A DNA stretch of 64,000 nt from Colocasia esculenta (Eukaryota > Streptophyta > Magnoliopsida > Alismatales > Araceae), in assembly GCA_014218235.1 (NCBI GenBank), contig CM024759.1, positions 6,340,712 to 6,404,711 of the forward strand, read 5' to 3'. Below are positions 45,605-54,623 of this stretch, piece after piece (the stretch's first letter is position 1; each line of letters begins with the position of its first letter). A program made the position numbers and the translations under genes. A model generated the notes under the pieces. The model was not told the origin of the DNA. It made no database searches and saw nothing but the letters and a program-made list of their open reading frames with translations.

Positions 45605-45781
45605 CTGTCGACAGCCGGCCAAAATCTGTCGACAGGCGCACGTCTGACAGAACTTCAGGTTGCTGGACTGTGTGGATCTGTCGACAGATCCCTTGCATCT
45701 GTCGACAGATACACACAGAGCCAGACAACCTGAACTCTGTCTGCTCTCATCTGTCGACAGCCCCTTCTTGGCTGTCGACAG
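45605..45781. repeat. Phased palindrome array CTGTCGACAG x6 (5' LTR of B)
   Basis: Exact copies start at 45605, 45626, 45678, 45699, 45751 and 45772, with steps 21, 52, 21, 52, 21. Pairs are therefore 21 bp apart and repeat every 73 bp. The spacers resemble those of A only in part (for example ATACACACAGAGC is shared). It lies about 870 bp downstream of the TATA box. The 3' LTR copy is at about 53484-53660. Confidence 0.97.
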
Positions 45782-46435
45782 GTACCATGCTGATTCGGAT
45801 TTCTGCACTCTTTCATGTCCGAATCCATGCCAAAACTTCATCCTAAAAGCCAAGGAAGTTACCCTCTCATTTACCTTGATATTTACTGTCATACTACTGC
45901 TAAGTTCACCCACTTTGTGTACCTTAACTCCCCTTGAATTATTCTTAAAGTTGTCAATTACGAATAGCACTCCGATTGAGTCTATTCTTCGGTATTCGGT
46001 AATTGGGTCTATAAAATCTGAACACCTGAGAGTTCATATGCTTGAACACCTTATGAGATGTGAATAAATGGAGATGACATTGTTGGGTCTTTGTACCCCC
46101 TGTGATTTTTTATGCCTGTGCAAATAGGGCTAGTCCAGTCCTGGGAGGAGCACCCGAATTCATTTTCGGACCACGTGGAATGATAAGGATGTCTGGATGT
46201 CTGGCATTGCATCAACTATTTTCTGAATATGGTCATCATAATTCCAGTACTATGTAGATGATATGTGAATCAATTCTCGAGCTATATATCTGAGCATGAT
46301 CTGAGTTTTACTGTCATTGCATCAAGCTTACTGTCCTGAAATCTAGTGTGACTCTCTTTGATATTCTGCCCTTGTCTTAGTTATCATGTATACATTCTTG
46401 AACTATCAACTGAACTATGGAATTTGAATTCTACT

Positions 46436-46476
46436 GGGCTAGTTAGCTCATTATTTCCTACCATTTTCAGGTAATA
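46436..46476 (+). promoter_or_regulatory. AG|GT double splice-like site with hairpin (LTR of B)
   Basis: GGGCTAGTTAGCTCA followed by a pyrimidine-rich run and TTTTCAG|GTAATACAGATGG. An acceptor and a donor consensus share the same point (46470/46471). A has TTTTCAG|GTAATCCAGATGG preceded by GAGCTAACTAGCTC, and D has TTCCCAG|GTGAG (60677/60678) preceded by a GAGCTTC...GAAGCTC hairpin. Confidence 0.55.
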
Positions 46477-46747
46477 CAGATGGGGATGACATTTAAGGGT
46501 CTGAGTGCTGAGTGGACCGACATGACAAGCAAAGCCAACTAGTTTCTACTTTTGTTTAGTAGTGTGAAATGAGATATGTAAATTAAGTTTGTTTTGATCT
46601 ACTCCTCACTTAGTTGTTATGAGGAGTATCTATGTAATTAAACTTCCGCGTTATGACGTTATGAATGGATAAAGAATTATTACTTTTGTACCTGTTTTTC
46701 TGTCACTCCCGATAAATAGCCTTTTATTAGGACGTGACAGATAAATT

Positions 46748-46760
46748 TGGTATCAGAGCA
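46748..46760 (+). promoter_or_regulatory. Primer-binding site of gypsy B (initiator-Met tRNA)
   Basis: TGGTATCAGAGCA, 8 nt after the 5' LTR end. Confidence 0.93.
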
Positions 46761-46866
46761 TTAGTTCGATAAACCTAGGGAAATCAGTGAGTTGGGGTAG
46801 AAACATGGGATTAGTTAGCATGATTTTTGTAATCATGTAAATGCTTAACCTGTTAATCATTTCAGA

Positions 46867-47214
46867 ATGGACATGAATGCCCAAGAAAGGTTGGTTGCTG
46901 CCATGGAATTGCTACGTCAGGATATAGAATTATATGCTCAAGCACAGCGAGAAGCCCACCTGGAAATTAAGGAAGAGGTGCTCAACTTGACTGCAGGTGC
47001 TTTCATGGCAGGCAATCCATGTGCTTCCTTAGAAATTATGAGTCAAGTTATGATCAATCTGGATAACTTGAAGTTAGGACAAGATCTGTTGCTCCACCAA
47101 GTTGAAGATCATTGGGAGGCATTGACTGATGCAGCTAGAGAGCTGTACCATGGGGCCGGAGTAGAGCAGCAAGCACCGCAAATGGAAACTGTTATAGATC
47201 TTACCCGAAACTAG
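46867..47214 (+). CDS. Conserved 115-codon ORF upstream of gag-pol (element B)
   Basis: Intact counterpart of 12043-12390. It begins MDMNAQERLVAAMELLRQD and ends VIDLTRN. Helical, acidic, without membrane segments or recognised domain; the first 40 residues could form a coiled coil. TTTCAG ends one base before the ATG (46861-46865), so a spliced transcript could present this ATG first. With gag-pol starting 309 bp downstream in its own frame, the two proteins are likely made from different mRNAs or by re-initiation. Conservation of length and of the C-terminus between two families with well-diverged LTRs argues that it is a real protein. Confidence 0.78.
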   Translation: MDMNAQERLVAAMELLRQDIELYAQAQREAHLEIKEEVLNLTAGAFMAGNPCASLEIMSQVMINLDNLKLGQDLLLHQVEDHWEALTDAARELYHGAGVEQQAPQMETVIDLTRN

Positions 47215-47523
47215 AAGAAGACGTAGACCACTCATCTTTTTGTATACCTCTCTTTTTGTGTAAACACTGATTGTATATATGTGACTGGAGTGAGAGGTTT
47301 AGGGAGGTTGGAGTTGTGTATAAATGGTAAACTTGGTAGGAGAAAGCTGTGTTATTTTGGTTTGTGGATACATGGAAATGTACTACCATGTAAATATTTG
47401 ACTTGATAATATAGATGGTATGTTATGTGAAATTGAATTGTGTATGTGATGAATGCAAGATTGGGATGTTTGTGAAATTAATGAATGTATTACTGAATAT
47501 TTCAGATTCCTTTTGATTTAATC
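47215..47523 (+). other. Spacer between upstream ORF and gag-pol of B
   Basis: 309 bp, no ORF. It ends with GAATATTTCAG (acceptor-like, 47495-47505) 18 bp before the gag-pol ATG. Confidence 0.5.
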
Positions 47524-50500
47524 ATGGATAGTGGTGATGCTAATTTGAGGAAGATGGAAAGTTCTATGCATGATTTGACCCGTGTAATGAAGGTAGTAGC
47601 TAGAAATAACAGTCACAATGGGACAAACTTGTTCAAGGATTTCCGAAGCCTGGACCCTCCGAGATTCACAGGAAGTACGGATCCGGATGAAGCTGAGAAT
47701 TGGCTAAAAGACATTGAAAGAATATTCAGAATGATTAAATGTACGGAAGAAGAAAAGGTTCGTCTCACTACATTCCAATTGGATCGGGATGCTCGTGCTT
47801 GGTGGGAAACTGTGGAAGCTACCATGGAAGATTCAAATCAAGTCAGTTGGGAAGAGTTTGTGGAACTGTTTAATGAGCAATATTTCTCTGAGGTGGTTCA
47901 GGAGAAGAAAGCGAATGAATTTGCTGGGTTAAAGCAGCTAAGAATGTCGGTATCCGAGTATGAGGCTCAATTTGCCCGATTGTCAAAATATGCTCCTCAT
48001 CTTATACCCACGGAAAAGCTAAAGGCTAAGAGGTTTATGAATGGACTGCGTCCTAATTTTATTACGCAGTTAACTCCTCATCTGATTACTACCTATTCAG
48101 AAATGGTAAAGAGAGCCTTGGCATTAGAAGCTGCGAATGAAACTGTGGATAAGATTAGGGGGAAATCTGGAGAAGGGTCTTCCGATCGGAAAAGGAAGTA
48201 TGAGTCGGGGAATGCCCCGAAGACTCAGCAAGCTGCTAAGAAGGCAGGCAAAGCTCCGGTAGGAAGTAAGGAGGTTTGTAAGCATTGCCATCGTATCGGG
48301 CATAAGATTGAGAATTGCTGGCGTAAATTGGGTGCATGTTTCCGGTGTGGTAGCACTCAACACCGAATTCCGGACTGCCCGATGGCTAAGACAGCACCAA
48401 CAAATAAGAACCCCCAAGTAAAGCAAGGAAGACTACAAGCCATTCAGAATGTGGAACCTGAATCCCCGCAGGAAGGCGGATTGATTGAAGGTACTTTATT
48501 AGTAAACTCAAAACCTGCATTTGTGTTGTTTGATTCTGGAGCTACGCACTCCTTCATTAGTTATGAGTTTGCTAAATTGTTGGATGTAAAGTCCGTTCCA
48601 TTAACCACACAACTTGAGGTTGCAACTCCTTTAAGTGAAGGTAAAAAGCTCAAAGAATATTACCCTGCTAGCCAGATTATTGTCAAAGGACATGATTTAC
48701 CCGGTGATCTGATATGTTTAGAAATGTGGGATTATGATGTAATCCTTGGGGTCGATTGGCTATCGAAATACCACATAAATCTAGATTGCCAATTGAGACA
48801 AGTGACTTTCCTAGGAGAGGAAATTTATTCTATGACCTTTGATAAACCTCAAACCAAAAGAATACCAATAATTTCAGCAGTGAAAGCTTGTAAGTTAGTA
48901 CAGAAGGGTTGTCAAGGATATTTGGCTTCCGTGACCCTATTAAATCAGAACATTGTGGGATTAGAAGATATTCCGGTAGTAAGAGAATTTCTTGATGTTT
49001 TCCCTGAAGAGCTACCTGGCGTACCACCTAGTAGAGAGGTGAATTTTTCAATTGAGTTGGTACCAGGAGCTACACCAATTTCTAGAACACCCTACAGAAT
49101 GTCAATAGAAGAACTGAAAGAACTGAAAAGACAATTGTTGGAATTGATAGAGAAGGGATTCATTAGACCCAGTACCTCACCTTGGGGTGCTCCAGTACTG
49201 TTTGTTAAAAAGAAAGATGGATCTATGCGGTTGTGTATAGATTATCGGCAGTTAAATCAATTGACTATAAAGAATAAGTACCCACTGCCGAGAATTGATG
49301 ATCTATTTGATCAATTGTCTGGAGCTCAGTGTTTTTCCAAGATTGATTTAAGATCTGGATATCATCAGCTTAAAATTCAAGAATCAGATATTTATAAAAC
49401 GGCTTTTCGAACAAGATATGGACATTATGAATTTGTAGTGATGCCGTTTGGATTAACCAATGCACCGGCTGCATTTATGCGTTTGATGAATGATGTTTTC
49501 AGATCTTATTTAGATCAGTTTGTGGTTGTATTTATTGATGATATACTGATCTATTCCAAAAGTATGGAGGAGCATGAAGCCCATCTACGGATCACTTTGC
49601 AATTGTTACGAGACAATAAGTTATATGCAAAGTTTAGCAAGTGTGAATTTTGGTTGAAAGAAGTAATGTTCTTAGGACACATTATTTCTAAAGAAGGTCT
49701 ATCAGTAGACTCTTCAAAGATTGAAACCATACAGAAATGGAAGCAACCTAAGAATCTTACTGAAGTAAGAAGTTTTCTGGGCATGGCCAGTTACTACCGG
49801 CGATTTGTCAAAGATTTTTCTAAAATTGCCTCACCTCTTACACAGTTGACCAGAAAAGGAACTGATTTTATCTGGAATGAGAATTGTGAGGAAGCATTCC
49901 AATTATTAAAAGAATGTCTGTCATCTGCACCAATTCTAGCTTTGCCGGTGGAAGGAAAAATATTTGAGGTTTATACTGATGCTTCCAACATTGGACTGGG
50001 ATGTGTATTAATGCAAGATGGAAGAGTTATTGCCTATGCCTCAAGACAATTGAAGACTCACGAGAAAAACTACCCAGTACACGATTTAGAATTGGCTGCT
50101 GTGATCTTTGCTCTTAAGCTTTGGAGACACTACTTGTATGATAACCAATTCATAGTGTACTCTGATCATAAGAGTCTCAAGTATTTATTTTCACAAAAAG
50201 AACTGAACATGAGACAAAGGAGATGGATGGAATATATCAAAGACTATGATTTCAAGATTGAATACCATCCGGGAAAAGGAAACACTGTGGCTGACGCACT
50301 TAGCAGAAATCCTATAGCCAAGATGTGTCAGTTGCAACTAAGGGAATGGAAATTGTTGGAAGAATTTTCCACATTGAGCTTGAAAGTTGAAACACAAGGA
50401 GAAAGAATGGTGATTAGCAACTTAGTAGTGCAGTCAGATTTGCTGAAGCAAATTAATGAGCAGCAGGACAATGATCCTATATTGGTAGGAATCAGAGAAA

Positions 50501-51864
50501 AATTGGCTTCTAAACCTGATTTTAATGAAGATTCTCATGGAAATCTTCGATTCCGGGACAGATTGTGTGTACCGGATAATTCCGAAATCAAGAAACAGAT
50601 CTTAGAAGAAGCTCATCGGTCTCGTTACACTATTCATCCTGGAGCTGTCAAAATGTATCAAGATTTGAAGAAGTATTTCTGGTGGTGCAACATGAAGAAG
50701 GATATTGGGGAATTTATTGCAAAATGTTTGACATGTCAGAAAATTAAGGCAGAACACCAGAAACCTGCAGGAAAATTAAAACCACTTGAGATACCAGAAT
50801 GGAAATGGGATAGCATTGGTATGGATTTTATTGTGGGATTACCTAAAACACGGAGTGGATTTGATGCTATTTGGGTAATCATTGACAGACTTACCAAATC
50901 AGCTCATTTCTTAGCAATAAAGATAAAATGGTCTGTTAATATTTTGGCAGCATTATATATGAAAGAAATTGTACGTTTGCATGGAATTCCAAAGAACATA
51001 GTTTCTGACCGAGATGCAAGATTTACTTCGCATTTTTGGAAAGAGTTGCAAGATGCTTTGGGAACAAAATTAAAATTTAGTACCGCATTTCATCCTCAAA
51101 CAGATGGACAGACCGAACGGGTGAATCAAATTGTTGAGGATATGTGTCGTGCTTGTGTATTAGAGTTCGGAAATGACTGGAACACTCATCTAGCAATTAT
51201 GGAATTTGCATATAACAATAGTTACCAGTCTACTATTCGAATGGCACCATTTGAAGCCTTGTATGGTCGACAATGTAGATCACCATTGTGTTGGGTCGAA
51301 TTAAAAGAAACGCATATTCTTGGACCAGAAATGATCCAAGAGACGACAGAAGTTATCAAATTGGTACAAGATCGGATGAAAGCTGCTCAAGATCGACAGA
51401 AAAGTTATGCCGATCGACGTAGAAGAGAGTTAGAATTTCAGCCAGGAGAGCATGTGTTTCTTAAAGTGTCACCCCGAAGAGGAATTAAAAGATTTGGTAT
51501 CAAGGGAAAATTGAGTCCAAGATACATTGGACCTTTTGAAATATTGAGGAGAATTGGTGAAATGACATACCAACTGGCACTTCCACCGCAATTATCCAAT
51601 GTTCATGATATCTTTCATGTGTCAATGTTAAGAAAATATGTGTATGATCCGGAACACATTATTGGATACCAAGATTTGGATGTACAAGGAAATTTGGCAT
51701 ATGAAGAAAGACCAGTACAGATCATCGATCGAAAAATCAAGCAACTTCGGAACAAGGAAGTTCCTTTATTAAAGATTCAATGGAATAAGCGAGGACAAGA
51801 AGAAGCAACATGGGAATTGGAAGATGCCATCAAGGACAAGTATCCAGAGTTGTTTACAGGTTAG
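47524..51864 (+). CDS. Gypsy B gag-pol polyprotein, intact
   Basis: 1446 codons. Gag domain about 45-190 (DPDEAENWLKDIERIF, ARAWWETVEATM, FNEQYFSEVV, LKQLRMSVSEYEAQFARLS). Zinc knuckles CKHCHRIGHKIENC (252-265) and CFRCGSTQHRIPDC (272-285). Aspartic protease with catalytic D337 in LFDSGATHSF. RT with LCIDYRQLN and catalytic D672-D673 in FIDDILIYS. RNase H from D819 (VYTDASNIGLG). Integrase HHCC finger about 1035-1090 (HRSRYTIHPG, CLTCQ). Core acids D1101 (GMDFIVGLP), D1162 (VSDRDARFTS) and E1198 (DGQTERVNQ), with 35 residues between the last two as expected. Chromodomain-like tail about 1390-1445 (RPVQIIDRKIKQL, LLKIQWNKRGQEEATWELED, YPELF). All key residues are present. The start is fixed by homology with A and by the acceptor-like site just upstream. 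Confidence 0.97.
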   Translation: MDSGDANLRKMESSMHDLTRVMKVVARNNSHNGTNLFKDFRSLDPPRFTGSTDPDEAENWLKDIERIFRMIKCTEEEKVRLTTFQLDRDARAWWETVEATMEDSNQVSWEEFVELFNEQYFSEVVQEKKANEFAGLKQLRMSVSEYEAQFARLSKYAPHLIPTEKLKAKRFMNGLRPNFITQLTPHLITTYSEMVKRALALEAANETVDKIRGKSGEGSSDRKRKYESGNAPKTQQAAKKAGKAPVGSKEVCKHCHRIGHKIENCWRKLGACFRCGSTQHRIPDCPMAKTAPTNKNPQVKQGRLQAIQNVEPESPQEGGLIEGTLLVNSKPAFVLFDSGATHSFISYEFAKLLDVKSVPLTTQLEVATPLSEGKKLKEYYPASQIIVKGHDLPGDLICLEMWDYDVILGVDWLSKYHINLDCQLRQVTFLGEEIYSMTFDKPQTKRIPIISAVKACKLVQKGCQGYLASVTLLNQNIVGLEDIPVVREFLDVFPEELPGVPPSREVNFSIELVPGATPISRTPYRMSIEELKELKRQLLELIEKGFIRPSTSPWGAPVLFVKKKDGSMRLCIDYRQLNQLTIKNKYPLPRIDDLFDQLSGAQCFSKIDLRSGYHQLKIQESDIYKTAFRTRYGHYEFVVMPFGLTNAPAAFMRLMNDVFRSYLDQFVVVFIDDILIYSKSMEEHEAHLRITLQLLRDNKLYAKFSKCEFWLKEVMFLGHIISKEGLSVDSSKIETIQKWKQPKNLTEVRSFLGMASYYRRFVKDFSKIASPLTQLTRKGTDFIWNENCEEAFQLLKECLSSAPILALPVEGKIFEVYTDASNIGLGCVLMQDGRVIAYASRQLKTHEKNYPVHDLELAAVIFALKLWRHYLYDNQFIVYSDHKSLKYLFSQKELNMRQRRWMEYIKDYDFKIEYHPGKGNTVADALSRNPIAKMCQLQLREWKLLEEFSTLSLKVETQGERMVISNLVVQSDLLKQINEQQDNDPILVGIREKLASKPDFNEDSHGNLRFRDRLCVPDNSEIKKQILEEAHRSRYTIHPGAVKMYQDLKKYFWWCNMKKDIGEFIAKCLTCQKIKAEHQKPAGKLKPLEIPEWKWDSIGMDFIVGLPKTRSGFDAIWVIIDRLTKSAHFLAIKIKWSVNILAALYMKEIVRLHGIPKNIVSDRDARFTSHFWKELQDALGTKLKFSTAFHPQTDGQTERVNQIVEDMCRACVLEFGNDWNTHLAIMEFAYNNSYQSTIRMAPFEALYGRQCRSPLCWVELKETHILGPEMIQETTEVIKLVQDRMKAAQDRQKSYADRRRRELEFQPGEHVFLKVSPRRGIKRFGIKGKLSPRYIGPFEILRRIGEMTYQLALPPQLSNVHDIFHVSMLRKYVYDPEHIIGYQDLDVQGNLAYEERPVQIIDRKIKQLRNKEVPLLKIQWNKRGQEEATWELEDAIKDKYPELFTG

Positions 51865-51910
51865 TAACTACATCTGTATGTTATTAAATTTGGAGGACCA
51901 AATTTCTTTT

Positions 51911-51923
51911 AGTAGGGGAGAGT
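51911..51923 (+). promoter_or_regulatory. Polypurine tract of gypsy B
   Basis: AGTAGGGGAGAGT directly before the 3' LTR. Confidence 0.92.
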
Positions 51924-54618
51924 TGTAACGCCCTAGAAATTCAAGGTGTTAAGAAATAGACATAAATTGGTTAAAATACCTTAGGAATGTTATTAAATTG
52001 TGATAATTAGAGGATAGATATAATTAGTGGTAATGAACATTACCCTAGTGTCGTACATCGAAATGCGCGCTCCCACAGGGCGACACTGGAAAACGACAAC
52101 GAAATAAAAATCCGAGAACATCATAATTTCCAGAAAAATGTGGAGAAGTCAAATATGTAATTATCCGAATTTTTTGACGTACGGATTTCGAGATTAAGTC
52201 GACGCGACTATTTTTCGGGTGATTTTTCACCTACTGTAAAATAAATTCTAAAAATTAAACTAAAATCACCATAATTTGTAAAACCATCATATTAGTCTAT
52301 GGTTAAAATTTCATTACAAATGGACACCATTTGGATGGGTTTACATAGTGAAGATTGGATCAGTTGAATTATAGATTATTTACGGTAACCATTTTCTGGG
52401 ATATTTACGGGAGCTTACGTGTGAAGCCTTGAGGAGGCCAGCACACGTTAGGATAAGGATAGAACTGGGGTTAAAATTCTTCATGATGGTGGATGAGGTG
52501 TAGGTGTGAGGTTGGATGCATGGGACATGTGTAAACAGTAAAAACCAAGGGGTTTTACCGTTTACACCTGTGCATGGGAGGTGTCTTCACCAGGGGAACT
52601 TGACTGGGCTATAAAAGCCACTCCCTCTCCTTAGTTCGAACCCTTCTGCACCCTTTCCTACTGTTATGCTGCTGCCATTTCTCTGGATAACATCTTGTTT
52701 GGGAAGGAGTTCCTGGTTGCAAGCACTGTGAAGAGGTTGCTGCTGCTTGAACTGCTGGTTCTTCTTACATCTTGTTCCTGGTCAAACTCTTGTTGGAGCT
52801 GTTGCTGAGAAGTAGTTGGGGAGCCATCTTGGAGGCTGTTGCTGCTACAACATCAAGCTCCACTTGTTTATTCCTTCACTTGTGGTCCTTCTTCATTTTC
52901 CTCAACTAGGTAGGATTCATCTCTCTATGGTTCAGTTCGGGTTTTGTTCATATGTCACAAGGAATTCGTATGAACGAATAAGTGACTGTACTTGTGATCC
53001 TCTGTTTTTCCCTTTCCAATCATGATAGAAACACTCTTGTTGGGAGAGGAACAACCTCGTTCCATTTTAGAAATTAACTCCTATTCCCTTCATCCACCTT
53101 TGATCTTTGAACATGTTATAAAGTTGTAGAAGTTTCAACTATCTTTGTAGGATAATATGAAGACTTCGGTTTCGATGGTTGATACTTCAAGTTTTGATTT
53201 AGATCCATAAAACATGTTGTGGTTTAGTGTCCATCATGTAGGAACCTTCCATCCAACCATTTCTATCAAGGTTCTACTTCTAGTACTAAACTATGTTTAG
53301 TTTCAAGCAAGTCAAGTTTGAATTGTAAACCCCTTCTTTTATCTTGTTTGTTCGGTTTATAAATCCCTATGAAAACTCTAATTAGACTCTTCTATTTGAT
53401 ATCAAACATGTTTAGGTTCATAAGTTCTATAGTTAGGGTGTTTAGGATAGATTTGAAGCCATTTTTAAAAGTTCTGCAGCCACCTGTCGACAGCCGGCCA
53501 AAATCTGTCGACAGGCGCACGTCTGACAGAACTTCAGGTTGCTGGACTGTGTGGATCTGTCGACAGATCCCTTGCATCTGTCGACAGATACACACAGAGC
53601 CAGACAACCTGAACTCTGTCTGCTCTCATCTGTCGACAGCCCCTTCTTGGCTGTCGACAGGTACCATGCTGATTCGGATTTCTGCACTCTTTCATGTCCG
53701 AATCCATGCCAAAACTTCATCCTAAAAGCCAAGGAAGTTACCCTCTCATTTACCTTGATATTTACTGTCATACTACTGCTAAGTTCACCCACTTTGTGTA
53801 CCTTAACTCCCCTTGAATTATTCTTAAAGTTGTCAATTACGAATAGCACTCCGATTGAGTCTATTCTTCGGTATTCGGTAATTGGGTCTATAAAATCTGA
53901 ACACCTGAGAGTTCATATGCTTGAACACCTTATGAGATGTGAATAAATGGAGATGACATTGTTGGGTCTTTGTACCCCCTGTGATTTTTTATGCCTGTGC
54001 AAATAGGGCTAGTCCAGTCCTGGGAGGAGCACCCGAATTCATTTTCGGACCACGTGGAATGATAAGGATGTCTGGATGTCTGGCATTGCATCAACTATTT
54101 TCTGAATATGGTCATCATAATTCCAGTACTATGTAGATGATATGTGAATCAATTCTCGAGCTATATATCTGAGCATGATCTGAGTTTTACTGTCATTGCA
54201 TCAAGCTTACTGTCCTGAAATCTAGTGTGACTCTCTTTGATATTCTGCCCTTGTCTTAGTTATCATGTATACATTCTTGAACTATCAACTGAACTATGGA
54301 ATTTGAATTCTACTGGGCTAGTTAGCTCATTATTTCCTACCATTTTCAGGTAATACAGATGGGGATGACATTTAAGGGTCTGAGTGCTGAGTGGACCGAC
54401 ATGACAAGCAAAGCCAACTAGTTTCTACTTTTGTTTAGTAGTGTGAAATGAGATATGTAAATTAAGTTTGTTTTGATCTACTCCTCACTTAGTTGTTATG
54501 AGGAGTATCTATGTAATTAAACTTCCGCGTTATGACGTTATGAATGGATAAAGAATTATTACTTTTGTACCTATTTTTCTGTCACTCCCGATAAATAGCC
54601 TTTTATTAGGACGTGACA
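51924..54618 (+). repeat. 3' LTR of gypsy B (2695 bp)
   Basis: Near-identical to the 5' LTR, with the same hairpin (52531-52565), TATA box and six-motif palindrome array (first motif at 53484). Confidence 0.96.
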
Positions 54619-54623
54619 GGCTC
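54619..54623. repeat. Target-site duplication of gypsy B, right copy (GGCTC)
   Basis: Matches 44040-44044. Confidence 0.94.

Larger units (their letters stand above)
44045..46739 (+). repeat. 5' LTR of gypsy B (2695 bp)
   Basis: TGTAACGCCC...GGACGTGACA. It contains a hairpin (44653-44687), a TATA box (44731-44739), the palindrome array (45605-45781) and an AG|GT splice-like site (46470/46471). It differs from the 3' LTR at about four substitutions and two 1-bp indels. Confidence 0.96.
44045..54618 (+). mobile_element. Gypsy element B, Tekay-type chromovirus, complete and apparently intact
   Basis: 10,574 bp, two LTRs of 2695 bp each, target duplication GGCTC, primer site, intact 115-codon ORF, intact 1446-codon gag-pol with chromodomain-like end, and polypurine tract. 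LTR divergence by eye is about 0.15%, the lowest in the window, so it is the youngest insertion and could be active or very recently so. It lies in the last exon of a DUF7745-type pseudogene. Confidence 0.96.
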
